From assembly GCF_023074835.1 (NCBI RefSeq), contig NZ_JALLGW010000005.1, positions 1 to 64,000 on the forward strand: a stretch of 64,000 nt of DNA, given 5' to 3'. The translations under genes were made by a program, and so were the position numbers. The notes under the pieces are model-generated. The model did no database searches. It was not told the origin of the DNA and was given only the letters and a program-made list of their open reading frames with translations. Position 1 is the stretch's first letter; each line of letters begins with the position of its first letter. Positions 63,349 through 64,000 of this stretch are shown here, one piece after another. Source of the DNA: Halomarina salina. GTDB lineage: Archaea; Halobacteriota; Halobacteria; Halobacteriales; Haloarculaceae.

Positions 63349-63882
63349 ATGGCAACACTCCAAGTCAGCACCGCCTCAAACGCACCGACTGTCGACCACG
63401 AACGCGTCGACGAACTCCGCTCCTTCCTCACCGAGTGGCTCCTCGGAACCGGCCCATTCGACGACCTCACCGCCGACGTCATCGAACCCGAACCCGAACC
63501 TGAGCAAGACGCCGAGACGGATAGCGATACCGAGACTGGCGACACGCCATCACCGTATCTCGTCTTGTACGGTTACGCCTCCTTCGGGCCAGCACACCGC
63601 CCGACCGTCCGTGACGCTGCTCGGGACCACCTCGACGCCGACGGCGATCTCGAGGGCCTCAGCGACGACGACCGCGACGCCTTCATCGACGCCGAAACCG
63701 AGGACCTCGTGTACGACTACCAGCACGAGCACACCGAGGACTTCCTGCGCGAACTCGCAGAATACCTCACTGAACTGTTCATCGTCCAGACCGCCGGCTA
63801 CGAGAAATGCCGCTTTCCGCTCGTCGGCTACCAGTACACGGTCGACCCCGACGGCGAAATCACCCACGTCTCACTGGCTTGA
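63349..63882 (+). CDS. acidic hypothetical protein
   Basis: 177 residues from MATLQVSTASNAPTVDHERV. A folded part is likely at 15-40 (DELRSFLTEWLLGTGPFDDL) and 70-175 (SPYLVLYGYASFGPAHRPTV, EDFLRELAEYLTELFIVQTA, CRFPLVGYQYTVDPDGEITH). Acidic linker between. No family recognised. Confidence 0.65.
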   Translation: MATLQVSTASNAPTVDHERVDELRSFLTEWLLGTGPFDDLTADVIEPEPEPEQDAETDSDTETGDTPSPYLVLYGYASFGPAHRPTVRDAARDHLDADGDLEGLSDDDRDAFIDAETEDLVYDYQHEHTEDFLRELAEYLTELFIVQTAGYEKCRFPLVGYQYTVDPDGEITHVSLA

Positions 63883-63972
63883 GTGCTCGTCGCCCCCGGG
63901 CCCGCAACTCAGACTTCGAGGACGCTCTCGAGTCCCACTCACACATGACTCACGTCACTACCAGACTCTCTC

Positions 63973-64000
63973 ATGACGTTCTACGCTCGACTCTCCGGCT
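63973..64000 (+). CDS. start of a gene cut by the right edge
   Basis: ATG at 63973 opens MTFYARLSG and continues out of the window. Too short to name. Confidence 0.35.

Overview
The window is GC-rich DNA with acidic proteins, strong bias to GAC/GAG codons, TATA boxes about 25-30 bases before many start codons (leaderless transcripts), two Orc1/Cdc6 initiators and several RPA/Rpap proteins. All of this points to a haloarchaeon (class Halobacteria). The mixture of replication initiators, an iteron origin, a type IV secretion-like conjugation operon, IS remnants and many broken genes indicates a large plasmid or integrated plasmid rather than core chromosome.

Layout. 0.3-9.5 kb: defence region. 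A DUF2971-type gene is followed by an Orc1/Cdc6 gene and a three-gene CBASS operon: a CD-NTase, a single-chain E2-E1-JAB protein (Cap2 and Cap3 fused), and a TIR-SAVED effector. Fragments of a second orc1 C-terminus lie downstream, on either side of a probable HEPN-domain gene. 9.5-13.3 kb: a scrapyard of replication and repair genes (SRAP fragment, family B polymerase pseudogene), then an intact Orc1/Cdc6 gene bracketed by about eleven copies of a 22-base repeat, with an AT-rich palindromic core: a convincing replication origin. 13.4-16.8 kb: a hypothetical gene and an RPA-Rpap operon trailed by a broken HNH gene and a frameshifted membrane gene.

17.2-40.9 kb: conjugation module. A leftward operon encodes an AAA+ membrane ATPase, VirB6-like protein, VirB4 ATPase, two further membrane proteins and two small paralogues. 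A rightward set encodes membrane proteins, a very large exported protein, a VirB2-like pilin and a VirD4/TraD-like coupling ATPase. Two tnpB-only IS605-family elements and a passenger island with IS6-like ends (carrying a broken MFS gene) split the rightward set. Three copies of a CCACATnnnATGTGG-type palindrome mark promoters here and at 54.6 kb.

40.9-46.8 kb: two 120-base direct repeats precede a primase-polymerase-like gene (possible second origin), followed by small genes and a natural RPA-Rpap fusion. 47.4-53.6 kb: a block of chromosomal-type genes (MFS transporter, Bat-type regulator, small zinc ribbon, glutamate dehydrogenase) bounded by inverted IS6-like ends with near-identical 8-base flanks. 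54-64 kb: a UPF0212 protein, an OB-fold protein with a zinc motif, a TumE-like toxin with an HTH partner, an OB-fold protein carrying a TFIIS-type zinc ribbon, another RPA-Rpap pair and hypothetical genes. A seven-copy hairpin element (GTATTGG, C-run, loop, G-run, TGAGGG) sits mainly upstream of the ssDNA-binding genes between 43.8 and 61.1 kb.

Together the window shows a mobile replicon with replication, ssDNA-binding and transfer functions, carrying a cyclic-nucleotide anti-phage system next to its initiator gene. Function statements rest on motifs read by eye; no database search was possible.
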